In this document: positions 39,731-46,252 of the stretch, one piece after another
How positions within the stretch are numbered: position 1 is the first letter of the stretch
Layout: every line of letters begins with the position of its first letter
From: Gemmatimonadota bacterium
Lineage (GTDB): Bacteria > Gemmatimonadota > Gemmatimonadetes > Gemmatimonadales > GWC2-71-9
Assembly: GCA_020350425.1 (NCBI GenBank)
Contig: CP070716.1
Span: 148,996-195,247, forward strand
Reading direction: 5' to 3'
DNA: 46,252 bases
Notes under the pieces: generated by a model
What the model was told of the DNA's origin: nothing
The model's input: only the letters and a program-made list of their open reading frames with translations
Database searches by the model: none
Program-made: the position numbers and the translations under genes

Positions 39731-40516
39731 ATGATGCCTCGTAAGCGCGTCCGCCTCGTCCACGTGAACGTCGCGGAGGGGAAGGCCCGAGCAGCGCTCC
39801 TTCGCAAGGCCGGCTACGAGGTCGCCTTCGAGCCGGTGACGCCCGCGTTGCTGAAGCGGTTGCGTGACAAGCCCCCCGACGCGCTGGTAATCGACCTCTC
39901 GCGCACGCCGTCGCACGGCCGCGACGTCGGCGTGGCCGTGCGCCACTGGAAGGCCACTCGGCACGTGCCAATCGTGTTCGTGGACGGCGAGCCCGAGAAG
40001 GTGAGACGGCTTGAGAAGCTCGTACCCGACGCAGTGTACACATCGGGAACCCGACTCCGGAGCGCCCTGAAACGCGCCATCGCACACCCGCCGCGAGAGC
40101 CGGTCAAGACGGCTTCGGTCCTCGCCGGCTACTCGGGCACCCCCCTTCCCAAGAAGCTCGGCATCAAGCCGGACTCTACCGTCGGCCTCATCGGCGCGCC
40201 ACGGGACTTCGCCAAGACGCTGGGGCCGCTGCCCCGAGGCGCCACGCTGCGACAACCCCCGCGCGGCCGCTGCGATCTCCTGATCTGGTTTCCCGTGTCC
40301 AAGAAGGAGCTCGAGCGCAGAGTCGAGAGGATGGGGGCCGCGACCGGTCCGGGGGGCATCTGGATCGCCTGGCCCAAGCAGTCTTCGGGCAGGAAGACCG
40401 ACCTGACCCAGACCGCGGTGCGCAGGGCAGGTTTGGACCACGGACTCGTGGACTACAAGATCTGCGCCATCGATGCCACGTGGTCGGGGCTCAAGTTCGC
40501 GAAGAGGCAGGCGTGA
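39731..40516 (+). CDS. Receiver-like domain fused to DUF3052
   Basis: 261 residues. Residues about 5-115 have a CheY-like alternation (VRLVHVNVAEGKARAALLRK, DALVIDLSRTPSHGRDV, HVPIVFVDGEPEKVRRLEKL) but the acidic pair at the start is replaced by HVN, so it may be a non-phosphorylated pseudoreceiver. The C-terminal half is DUF3052: AGYSGTPLPKKLGIKPDSTV, RCDLLIWFPVSKKELERRVE, GGIWIAWPKQSSGRKTDLTQ and VDYKICAIDATWSGLKF. The combination is unusual. It is followed by an ICMT-like gene. Confidence 0.8.
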   Translation: MMPRKRVRLVHVNVAEGKARAALLRKAGYEVAFEPVTPALLKRLRDKPPDALVIDLSRTPSHGRDVGVAVRHWKATRHVPIVFVDGEPEKVRRLEKLVPDAVYTSGTRLRSALKRAIAHPPREPVKTASVLAGYSGTPLPKKLGIKPDSTVGLIGAPRDFAKTLGPLPRGATLRQPPRGRCDLLIWFPVSKKELERRVERMGAATGPGGIWIAWPKQSSGRKTDLTQTAVRRAGLDHGLVDYKICAIDATWSGLKFAKRQA

Positions 40517-40550
40517 GGTCGACGCCGCTCCACCGCGCAGCGGGACAGCG

Positions 40551-41144
40551 GTGAACACCGCTCGTTGGGTCCTCGCGCTCCTGTGCGTCGTGATGGTGCC
40601 ACCGGCGATCGTGCACTGGCTGGTCGTACACCCCTTCGCGCGGTTCTGGCGCCGCGTCGGCCCCCCACGGAGCTATGTGTTGCTCGTCGCCATCTACGCG
40701 ACGGTCGCCGCCGTGATGGTCGCGCTGAGCGGGCCGATCCTGGCCGTCGAGTACGGCACCAACTGGCTGCTCATCGGCCTCGCCGCGGTGATCTACGTCG
40801 TGAGCGCCACCATCGAGGTCCGCTGCCGCCGGCTGCTCTCTGCGCGCATGCTGCTGGGCGGACCCGAGCTCGACCCCGCCGCCGGGCGCGACAGGCTGCT
40901 CACCGAGGGAATCTACGGCCGCATGCGACACCCCCGATACGTGGCGGCGCTCCTGGGCCTCGTCGCCGTCGCCCTGTTTTGCAACTACCTCGGCCTCTAC
41001 GTCCTGGTGGCGCTCACGGTCCCGGCGCTCTATGCCGTTGCGTTGCTGGAGGAGCGTGAGCTGCTCGACCGCTTCGGTGACGAGTACCGCGAGTACCTGG
41101 AGCGCGTACCACGGTTCATACCCAAGAAGCCGCAGGCTGCCTGA
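40551..41144 (+). CDS. Isoprenylcysteine carboxyl methyltransferase-like membrane protein
   Basis: 197 residues with four to five hydrophobic segments. The SAM-site region near the C-terminus reads LLTEGIYGRMRHPRYVAALL, then the YAVALLEERELLDRFGDEYR and VPRFIPKK. The order matches the protein at 19095, so this is a second family member, here with a longer N-terminal part. Start GTG 40551. The substrate (isoprenylated, phospho- or small-molecule) is unknown. Confidence 0.85.
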   Translation: MNTARWVLALLCVVMVPPAIVHWLVVHPFARFWRRVGPPRSYVLLVAIYATVAAVMVALSGPILAVEYGTNWLLIGLAAVIYVVSATIEVRCRRLLSARMLLGGPELDPAAGRDRLLTEGIYGRMRHPRYVAALLGLVAVALFCNYLGLYVLVALTVPALYAVALLEERELLDRFGDEYREYLERVPRFIPKKPQAA

Positions 41145-41145
41145 C

Positions 41146-41610
41146 ATGGCTCGGTACTACACGACTCCTCCAGGCATCGTGAAACGGAATGCGATCCTGC
41201 TCGGGGCGACCATCGTCACCACCTTCGCGGTACTGCGTCTGGCGCTGTTCATCTCACCCGACTCCGACTTCAACGTGGGGCCGTACAACATCCACCACCT
41301 GTTCACGGGCCTGCTACTGATCACGTTGGGAGGCATCCCACTGGCCGTGTTCCGGGGGTTCACCCGCCGGCTTGACCTCGCGCTCGTGGTATTCGGGGTC
41401 GGGCTGGGCATGGCGCTGGACGAATGGGTGTATCTGATCGTGACCGAGGGCACCAACGCCGCCTACCTCCTCCCTGTCTCGTGGTGGGGCGGCGTCACGC
41501 TGGTCGCGCTGGCATGCGCCTACACCGTGGCGCTCGTGCTGTACCGGACCTGGCTGCAGCCGCACGATCAGCACCGGACCGACCACCCAGACGACGGAGC
41601 GACACCATGA
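41146..41610 (+). CDS. Conserved hypothetical membrane protein
   Basis: 154 residues. Four hydrophobic segments: LLGATIVTTFAVLRLALFIS, NIHHLFTGLLLITLGGIPLA, LALVVFGVGLGMALDEWVYL and YLLPVSWWGGVTLVALACAY. The phrase HHLFTGLLL and 'GLGMALDEW' fit a family of integral membrane proteins I have seen only as hypothetical. It begins one base after the stop of the methyltransferase gene and overlaps the next gene by four bases. Confidence 0.78.
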   Translation: MARYYTTPPGIVKRNAILLGATIVTTFAVLRLALFISPDSDFNVGPYNIHHLFTGLLLITLGGIPLAVFRGFTRRLDLALVVFGVGLGMALDEWVYLIVTEGTNAAYLLPVSWWGGVTLVALACAYTVALVLYRTWLQPHDQHRTDHPDDGATP

Positions 41611-41804
41611 CCGATCAGCCGGCAAAGGCCTGCCTGTCTTGCCAACGGGGCACCGACCAGGTCCCCCTCCTCGCGCTGGAGTTCCGGGGCTCGATGGTGT
41701 GGATCTGTCCGCAGCACCTCCCGGTGCTGATCCACGACCCGGCCCGGCTGATTGGGGTGCTGCCGGGGGCCGAGCGGCTGCGGCCGGCGGACCACCACGA
41801 TTGA
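41607..41804 (+). CDS. Small Cys-motif protein
   Basis: 65 residues: MTDQPAKACLSCQRGTDQVP, LLALEFRGSMVWICPQHLPV, LIHDPARLIGVLPGAERLRP. CxxC at 9-12 and a C-P-x-H near 34-37 suggest a zinc ribbon of the 'GWICPQHLPVLIH' type. It is coupled to the preceding membrane gene (ATGA). No function known. About 150 bases follow before the tail-anchored receiver gene; they contain a short hairpin only. Confidence 0.75.
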   Translation: MTDQPAKACLSCQRGTDQVPLLALEFRGSMVWICPQHLPVLIHDPARLIGVLPGAERLRPADHHD

Positions 41805-41853
41805 GGGGCGTCGCCGATCCGAGGCGCCGAGAGCCAAGCTGCGGCCGTAGCGG

Positions 41854-41873
41854 CCCCGATGTCCCAATCGGGG
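41854..41873. other. Short intergenic hairpin
   Basis: CCCCGAT (41854-41860) pairs with ATCGGGG (41867-41873) around a six-base loop. It is followed by GGCCCCTT and another G/C block, without a T run. It may be a weak terminator for the genes before it. No promoter is certain, although GATAGATTGATGC near 41921-41931 could be a -10 region of the next gene. Confidence 0.4.
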
Positions 41874-41950
41874 GGCCCCTTGCCCCCGATCCGGCCTAAC
41901 GGGGCCACGACGGGAGGTGATAGATTGATGCTTTCGGACTTGAACGGGAC

Positions 41951-42505
41951 GTGGTGGATGCCGTGAGACGGATCCTGGTCGTAGACGACGATACGCAGGT
42001 GCGGAAGATCCTGCGCAAGCGCCTGGAGAAGAACGGCCTCGAGGTCAGCGAGGCGTCCGACGGCGACGCGGCCCTGAAGTCGTATCGGACAGCGCCCGCG
42101 GACGTCGTGATCACCGACCTGGTGATGCCGGGCCGGGGCGGGCAGGGCCTGATCAGGGACCTGCGCCGCGAGTTTCCCCAGGCGCGGATCGTGGCGATCT
42201 CGGGCGCGCTGGATCAGGACGTCCCTTCGCTGCTGGCCGAGGCCGACCGCCTCGGGGCCCTCAAGACGCTTCCCAAGCCGTTCACCTCGGAACAGCTCAT
42301 GGAGGCCATCGAGAACGTCATGCAGATGTCGGTCGAGGACCTGCCCCCGCTGCCGGAGCCGGAGGAGTCGGTGGACGTCACCGAGTGGGGAGGCGTCGAG
42401 TGGTGGCTCCGGAGGGAAAGCGCCCTCCCCGGCCTGAGCTGGGGCACGGTCGTTCAGTTGCTCACCCTGGTGATCGCCATCCTGGCGTTGGTGATGGCCC
42501 TCTAG
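41951..42505 (+). CDS. Tail-anchored receiver-domain protein
   Basis: 184 residues. The receiver domain has DDD near 12-14, phosphoacceptor D in VVITDLVMPGRGG, the S/T in VAISGALD and K in TLPKPFTS. After a proline- and acid-rich linker (DLPPLPEPEESVDVTEWGG) the protein ends in a single hydrophobic helix (GTVVQLLTLVIAILALVMAL) right at the C-terminus, so the receiver probably sits on the cytoplasmic face of the membrane. GTG 41951 is used; later GTG codons at 41954 and 41963 are possible. No cognate kinase is nearby. Confidence 0.85.
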   Translation: MVDAVRRILVVDDDTQVRKILRKRLEKNGLEVSEASDGDAALKSYRTAPADVVITDLVMPGRGGQGLIRDLRREFPQARIVAISGALDQDVPSLLAEADRLGALKTLPKPFTSEQLMEAIENVMQMSVEDLPPLPEPEESVDVTEWGGVEWWLRRESALPGLSWGTVVQLLTLVIAILALVMAL

Positions 42506-42527
42506 CGAGGACGCGCACTCGAGCCCC

Positions 42528-42560
42528 GGGGCGCCCGACGAACTCGGGCGCCCCTTCTTT
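42528..42560 (+). terminator. Rho-independent terminator after the receiver gene
   Basis: An 11-bp perfect stem, GGGGCGCCCGA (42528-42538) with TCGGGCGCCCC (42544-42554), loop CGAAC, followed by TTCTTT (42555-42560). It lies 23 bases after the stop of the tail-anchored receiver gene. It is the only strong terminator with a T-rich tail that I see in the window. Confidence 0.8.
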
Positions 42561-42601
42561 CAGCGGACACCGCGAGACGCGGCAGCCTCCCGGAGACCGA
42601 C

Positions 42602-42919
42602 ATGCGACGCTTCCATCACATCGGCATTCCCACACAGACCCCGCGCGAGGACGAGGAGTACCTCGAGGCGTATGGCATGTACGTGTCGGGCTACGAGCAG
42701 AGCGAGTACGGGGTCGAGTGGATGCGTTTCGCGCCCGACTCGCCTCTGCCGGAGCTCGTGAAGACCGTGCCGCACGTGGCGTTCGAGGTCGACGACCTCG
42801 AGGCCGAGCTCGCCGGCAAGGAGGTGCTGATCGAGCCGAACAGCCCGTCGGACGGGGTCATGGTGGCGTTCATCGTGGAGAACGGCGCCCCCATCGAGCT
42901 GCTGCAGCTCCGAATCTGA
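42602..42919 (+). CDS. VOC (glyoxalase-like) family protein
   Basis: 105 residues: MRRFHHIGIPTQTPREDEEY with the first metal histidine, then PHVAFEVDDLEAELAGKEVL, MVAFIVENGAPIELLQL with the last glutamate. It is a single-domain VOC protein of the type often annotated as a lactoylglutathione lyase relative. It differs clearly from the other VOC protein at 20517. The start is ATG 42602, and the gene lies just after the terminator at 42528. Confidence 0.87.
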   Translation: MRRFHHIGIPTQTPREDEEYLEAYGMYVSGYEQSEYGVEWMRFAPDSPLPELVKTVPHVAFEVDDLEAELAGKEVLIEPNSPSDGVMVAFIVENGAPIELLQLRI

Positions 42920-42993
42920 CTGGCCCCAGGGGCGGCGGCGGCCGTGCTATCTTGCGGGGGGGCAGGTCCCCCGACACGCGCGGAAGCGGGGTG

Positions 42994-43353
42994 ATGACAG
43001 TGCATAGGGATATCAAGCGATTCGACTCACCGGATGAGTCCCGGACGTTCGACAAGGGCAGATTCGAGCTGGTCACCATCGGCGACATGACGGTCGGGCG
43101 CGCGAGTTACGAGCCCGGCTGGAAGTGGTCCGAGCACGTGGGCGCCGCAACGGGATCGGCGAGCTGTCAGGTCGATCATGTCGGCTTCGTACTGACCGGC
43201 CGCGCGAGGGTGCGGATGGACGACGGCGCGGAGTTCGATCTCAAGGCCGGCGATCTCTTCGCCATCGGGCCTGGGCACGACAGCTGGGTCATCGGCGACG
43301 AGCCCTACGTCTCGCTGCACTTTCTGGGCGCTGACGAATACGCGAAGGAGTGA
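42994..43353 (+). CDS. Cupin domain protein
   Basis: 119 residues. The core reads WKWSEHVGAATGSASCQVDH, VGFVLTGRARVRMDDGAEFD, LKAGDLFAIGPGHDSWVIGD and YVSLHFLG, with the metal-binding histidines in WSEHV and GHDSW. The ATG at 42994 is preceded by an in-frame GTG at 42991. Some cupins of this form sense small acids; the ligand is not known here. The stop overlaps the rhodanese GTG by four bases. Confidence 0.87.
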   Translation: MTVHRDIKRFDSPDESRTFDKGRFELVTIGDMTVGRASYEPGWKWSEHVGAATGSASCQVDHVGFVLTGRARVRMDDGAEFDLKAGDLFAIGPGHDSWVIGDEPYVSLHFLGADEYAKE

Positions 43354-43760
43354 TCACCGAGCTCATGCGACGGACGCGCCTCACCCGGATGGCCTGCGGA
43401 CCGCTGGCGGCCCTCCTTCTCGCGTCGGCCTGCGCCGACGCAAAGGACGTCATCAGCCAAGAAGCGCTGCTGGCGCAAATGCAGAACGGCGAGGACCCGG
43501 TCATCTTGGACGTGCGCTCGGCTCGGGAGTACCAACAGGGTCATGTGCCGGGCGCCGTGAACCTCCCCTATCAGCAGATCGGCCAACGCCTGGCGGAACT
43601 GGAGCAGGTCAAGGATCGTGAGGTGATCGTGTACTGCGAGGTGGGCCGTCGCGCCCGCATTGCCCGATCCACACTCCAACAGGCAGGTTTCACCAATGTG
43701 CGACATCTCGCTGGTGACATGGCGGGGTGGCGCCGGGCCGGGCTTCCCACCTCCCGGTAG
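43350..43760 (+). CDS. Rhodanese-domain lipoprotein
   Basis: 136 residues. Lipoprotein signal (MACGPLAALLLASACADAKD with lipobox Cys). The rhodanese domain follows: VILDVRSAREYQQGHVPGAV, NLPYQQIGQRLAEL and the active-site loop VIVYCEVGRRARIA, in which the catalytic cysteine is present. It would transfer sulfane sulfur or bind thiols in the periplasm. The GTG at 43350 overlaps the cupin stop; an ATG at 43365 begins the signal directly. Confidence 0.9.
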   Translation: MITELMRRTRLTRMACGPLAALLLASACADAKDVISQEALLAQMQNGEDPVILDVRSAREYQQGHVPGAVNLPYQQIGQRLAELEQVKDREVIVYCEVGRRARIARSTLQQAGFTNVRHLAGDMAGWRRAGLPTSR

Positions 43761-43781
43761 GGAGCCGCCGGCCGCACCCCC

Positions 43782-46252
43782 GTGACGCTCCAGGCGCAGC
43801 GGCCCGCCCTGACGGGCGACGAGGCCATTCACGTCGCCGCCGACCGCTACGGACTCACCGGCACGCTGCATCCCCTCCCCAGCGAGCGCGATCAGAATTT
43901 CCGGCTGACGACCTCCGCGGGAGAGTCGTTCGTGCTCAAGGTGTCGGGAGCGGACGAGGCCCGCGATCACCTCGAATTCCAGAACGCAGCGCTCGACTGG
44001 CTCCAGGCACACGGTGCCGGGACGATCGTGCCTCACCTGCGCGCGACCACCGGCGGCGAGGACATGACGGTCGTCGAGGGGGCCGACTCGCGGCCCCACC
44101 ACGTGCGCCTCCTCACCTGGCTCCCGGGCACCCCCCTTGCGGAGGCGCGGCCGCACACGCCCGCCCTCCTCGCCGATTTCGGGCGGCGTCTCGGATCGTT
44201 GGTGGCCGCCCTCCAAGGATTCTCCCACCCGGCCGCCGAGCGCCGTGACTTCCTGTGGGACTTGGGACGGTCACCCGCGGTGATCACCGCACACCTCGAC
44301 GCCGTCGATCCCGCGCAGCGGCGACTCATCGAGGACGTGCTACGGCAGTGGGATGCCATCGTGGCCCCCAGGTGGACCGAGTTGCGGCGCGGCGTGGCCT
44401 ACAACGACGCCAACGATCACAACGTGCTGGTGAGCGCGCCCGCGCCCGAGCGGCGCGTGACCGGCTTCATCGATTTCGGCGACATGCTGCAAACGTGCGT
44501 CGTGAGCGACCCGGCCATCGCCGTGGCGTACGCGATGTTCAACAAGCCCGACCCCGTGGCGGCCGCGGCACCCGTCGTGGCGGGCTTCCACGAGACCTTC
44601 CCGCTCACCGAGGCCGAACTGGAGGTGCTGTTCACGCTCGCCCGCGCCCGACTTGCCACCAGTGTGTGCTACGCCGCGCGCCGCCGCACCACGGAGCCCG
44701 CGGACGATTACCTGGTGATCAGCGAGCGCCCCGCCTGGGAGACGCTCGAGCGACTGGCGGACGTGCATCCGCGGTTCGCACGTAGCGTGTTTCGGGACCG
44801 TTGCGGCCTGCCGGCCTGCCCGGCGAGCGCCGCCGTGGTCGAGTGGCTCGGTGCGCACGGCGACGAGCTCGGTCCGCTGGTGAACCCGGATCCGCGCGAG
44901 ACCGACCACGTGGTGTTCGACCTCTCGATCGGCAGCCCGGAGCTGGAAGATCCGCAGGCGATCGTCGGCTCGGCGGCGTTCACGGACGTGCTCTTCGGAC
45001 GCATGCGGCGGGAGGGGGTGAGCTTGGGCATCGGGCGGTACGACGAGCCGCGCGCGATCTACACCAGCGCGGCGTTTGCCGGCACAGAGGGTGAGCACCC
45101 GGAGCGCCGCACCGTGCACCTGGGGGCGGATCTCTTTCTCGAGTCCGGCGCGCCGATTCTGGCCCCGCTCGACGGTAGCGTGCACAGCGTGCGGAACAAC
45201 GACGACGCGCTCGACTACGGCCCCACGGTGATCCTGGAGCACTCGCCTCCCGGCGGGCCAACCTTCTATACGCTGTACGGGCACCTGGCGTCTGACGCGC
45301 TCGCCCTCGCGCCGGGCACGCCCGTCGCCAAGGGCGACGCCTTCGCGCGCGTCGGCGATTTCACGGTGAACGGCCATTGGCCGCCCCATCTCCACTTCCA
45401 GATCGTGACCGACCTGCTCGACCGGACCGGGGAGTTCCCGGGAGTGGGCGCTCCGAGCGAGCGCGCGGTGTGGCTCAGCCTGTCACCCGACCCCAACCTG
45501 GTACTCCGACTCCCCGCGGGCGTCCGCGCCCACGACGGCGACGACCGCGCCACCCTGCTCGCCGAGCGCCGCGCGCGGCTGGGCCCCAACCTGCGCCTGC
45601 ACTACCGCCAGCCGCTCCACATCGTGCGGGGCCGGGGCCAGTACCTCTACGACGAGGTCGGCCGCTCGTATCTCGATTGCGTGAACAACGTGTGTCATGT
45701 CGGGCACTCGCACCCGCGGGTCGTAGAGGCCGCGCGGCGACAGATGGCGGTGCTCAACACGAACACGCGCTACCTGCACGAACACCTCGTGCGGTACGCG
45801 GAGCGGTTGAGCGCGCTGCTCCCCGATCCCTTGGGCGTCTGCTACTTCGTGTGCTCCGGCAGCGAGGCCAACGAGCTCGCTCTCCGCATGGCACGCGAGC
45901 ATACCGACCGCCGCGATCTCGTAGTGCTGGACGGTGCGTACCACGGCCACACGGCGACGCTCATCGACGCGAGCCCCTACAAGTTCGCCGGTCCGGGCGG
46001 GCACGGTGCGCCATCCCACGTCCACACGGTCGTGATGCCCGACGACTACCGCGGGCCGTACCGCCGAGGAGACCCCGACTGCGGACCAAAGTACGCCGCC
46101 CACGTGGAGGAGGCGTTCGCGCGCGCACGCGAAGCCGGAAGTGCCCCGGCCGCTTTCCTCACCGAGACGTTGTTGGGCTGCGGCGGACAGATCGAGCTCC
46201 CGCCGGACTACCTCGCGGCGGCCTACGCCCACGCGCGCGCGGCCGGGGCGGT
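43782..46252 (+). CDS. Kinase-peptidase M23-class III aminotransferase fusion (5' part, cut by right edge)
   Basis: At least 823 residues from the GTG at 43782, open to the window end. Residues about 1-330 form an aminoglycoside/choline-kinase-like phosphotransferase (FVLKVSG lysine, VAYNDANDHNVLV catalytic loop, GFIDFGD). About 430-560 is an M23 (LytM) peptidase with the zinc ligands intact: HLGAD (446-450) and HLH (536-538). From about 600 a class III PLP aminotransferase follows (YLYDEVGRSYLDCVNNVCHV, GHSHPRVV, CSGSEANELALRMAR, GAYHGHT). The PLP lysine lies beyond the window. In bacteria such kinase-aminotransferase fusions are linked to phospholyase chemistry on phosphorylated hydroxy-amines, as in AGXT2L/ETNPPL relatives. 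Confidence 0.9.
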   Translation, partial: MTLQAQRPALTGDEAIHVAADRYGLTGTLHPLPSERDQNFRLTTSAGESFVLKVSGADEARDHLEFQNAALDWLQAHGAGTIVPHLRATTGGEDMTVVEGADSRPHHVRLLTWLPGTPLAEARPHTPALLADFGRRLGSLVAALQGFSHPAAERRDFLWDLGRSPAVITAHLDAVDPAQRRLIEDVLRQWDAIVAPRWTELRRGVAYNDANDHNVLVSAPAPERRVTGFIDFGDMLQTCVVSDPAIAVAYAMFNKPDPVAAAAPVVAGFHETFPLTEAELEVLFTLARARLATSVCYAARRRTTEPADDYLVISERPAWETLERLADVHPRFARSVFRDRCGLPACPASAAVVEWLGAHGDELGPLVNPDPRETDHVVFDLSIGSPELEDPQAIVGSAAFTDVLFGRMRREGVSLGIGRYDEPRAIYTSAAFAGTEGEHPERRTVHLGADLFLESGAPILAPLDGSVHSVRNNDDALDYGPTVILEHSPPGGPTFYTLYGHLASDALALAPGTPVAKGDAFARVGDFTVNGHWPPHLHFQIVTDLLDRTGEFPGVGAPSERAVWLSLSPDPNLVLRLPAGVRAHDGDDRATLLAERRARLGPNLRLHYRQPLHIVRGRGQYLYDEVGRSYLDCVNNVCHVGHSHPRVVEAARRQMAVLNTNTRYLHEHLVRYAERLSALLPDPLGVCYFVCSGSEANELALRMAREHTDRRDLVVLDGAYHGHTATLIDASPYKFAGPGGHGAPSHVHTVVMPDDYRGPYRRGDPDCGPKYAAHVEEAFARAREAGSAPAAFLTETLLGCGGQIELPPDYLAAAYAHARAAGA

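Noticed and set aside
1..46252. tRNA, rRNA, CRISPR, intact insertion sequence, attachment site or replication origin
   Set aside because: I saw no cloverleaf-like block, no regularly spaced repeats, no transposase or integrase motif and no DnaA-box cluster. A dedicated search could still reveal a small RNA.

Overview
The window is GC-rich, densely packed bacterial chromosome. Many genes start with GTG and many neighbours share ATGA or GTGA stop/start overlaps. Secreted proteins with glycine-zipper tails, Tat-exported oxidoreductases, a DUF11-rich outer-surface locus and a kinase/M23/class III aminotransferase fusion together suggest a Gram-negative soil or aquatic lineage. Gemmatimonadota is my best guess, by gene content only. 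I see no rRNA, tRNA, CRISPR array, phage genes or intact insertion sequence.

Layout. (1) 1-2.5 kb: the tail of an unidentified frame, then a TetR regulator and a UbiB/AarF-type kinase-like gene behind a clear promoter flanked by two copies of a palindromic operator. (2) 2.5-13.0 kb, minus strand: a surface locus of five exported proteins (DUF2341-LamG-DUF11, three smaller DUF11-type proteins, and an 1818-residue DUF11/SdrB/OmpA/barrel protein) plus a tiny zinc-ribbon protein. It forms two transcription units, and each is preceded by the same compound DNA element. (3) 13.3-17.1 kb: a signalling set made of an NtrC-class regulator on the minus strand and, divergently, a lone receiver, an HPt protein and a soluble GAF-PAS histidine kinase. 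It probably controls region 2. (4) 17.2-23.2 kb: small accessory genes (GNAT, lipid methyltransferase, VOC, DUF488, Cdd1, SAM methyltransferase) mixed with gene debris: a DUF488 tail, a Cdd1 tail and an internally deleted serine hydrolase. (5) 23.2-30.6 kb: a probable sugar or 3-keto-glycoside catabolic operon (TIM-barrel isomerase, ApbE, DoxX, Tat-exported Gfo/Idh/MocA, nucleoside-type MFS transporter, second Gfo/Idh/MocA, DUF1080 lipoprotein). (6) 30.7-43.8 kb: a long run of small, mostly co-directional genes: membrane proteins, SnoaL, SRPBCC, cupins, FmdB, AMMECR1, a PrdX-like deacylase, a receiver-DUF3052 fusion, a tail-anchored receiver and a rhodanese. (7) 43.8 kb to the right edge: the kinase-M23-aminotransferase fusion, cut by the window end.

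The most novel unit is regions 2 and 3 together: a split phosphorelay next to a surface-protein locus whose two promoter regions share a three-half-site GGTAAC element at identical internal spacing. Several genes are visibly damaged (an amber stop in DoxX, two adjacent small genes each carrying one extra base). These are either real decay or assembly errors and deserve a read-level check.
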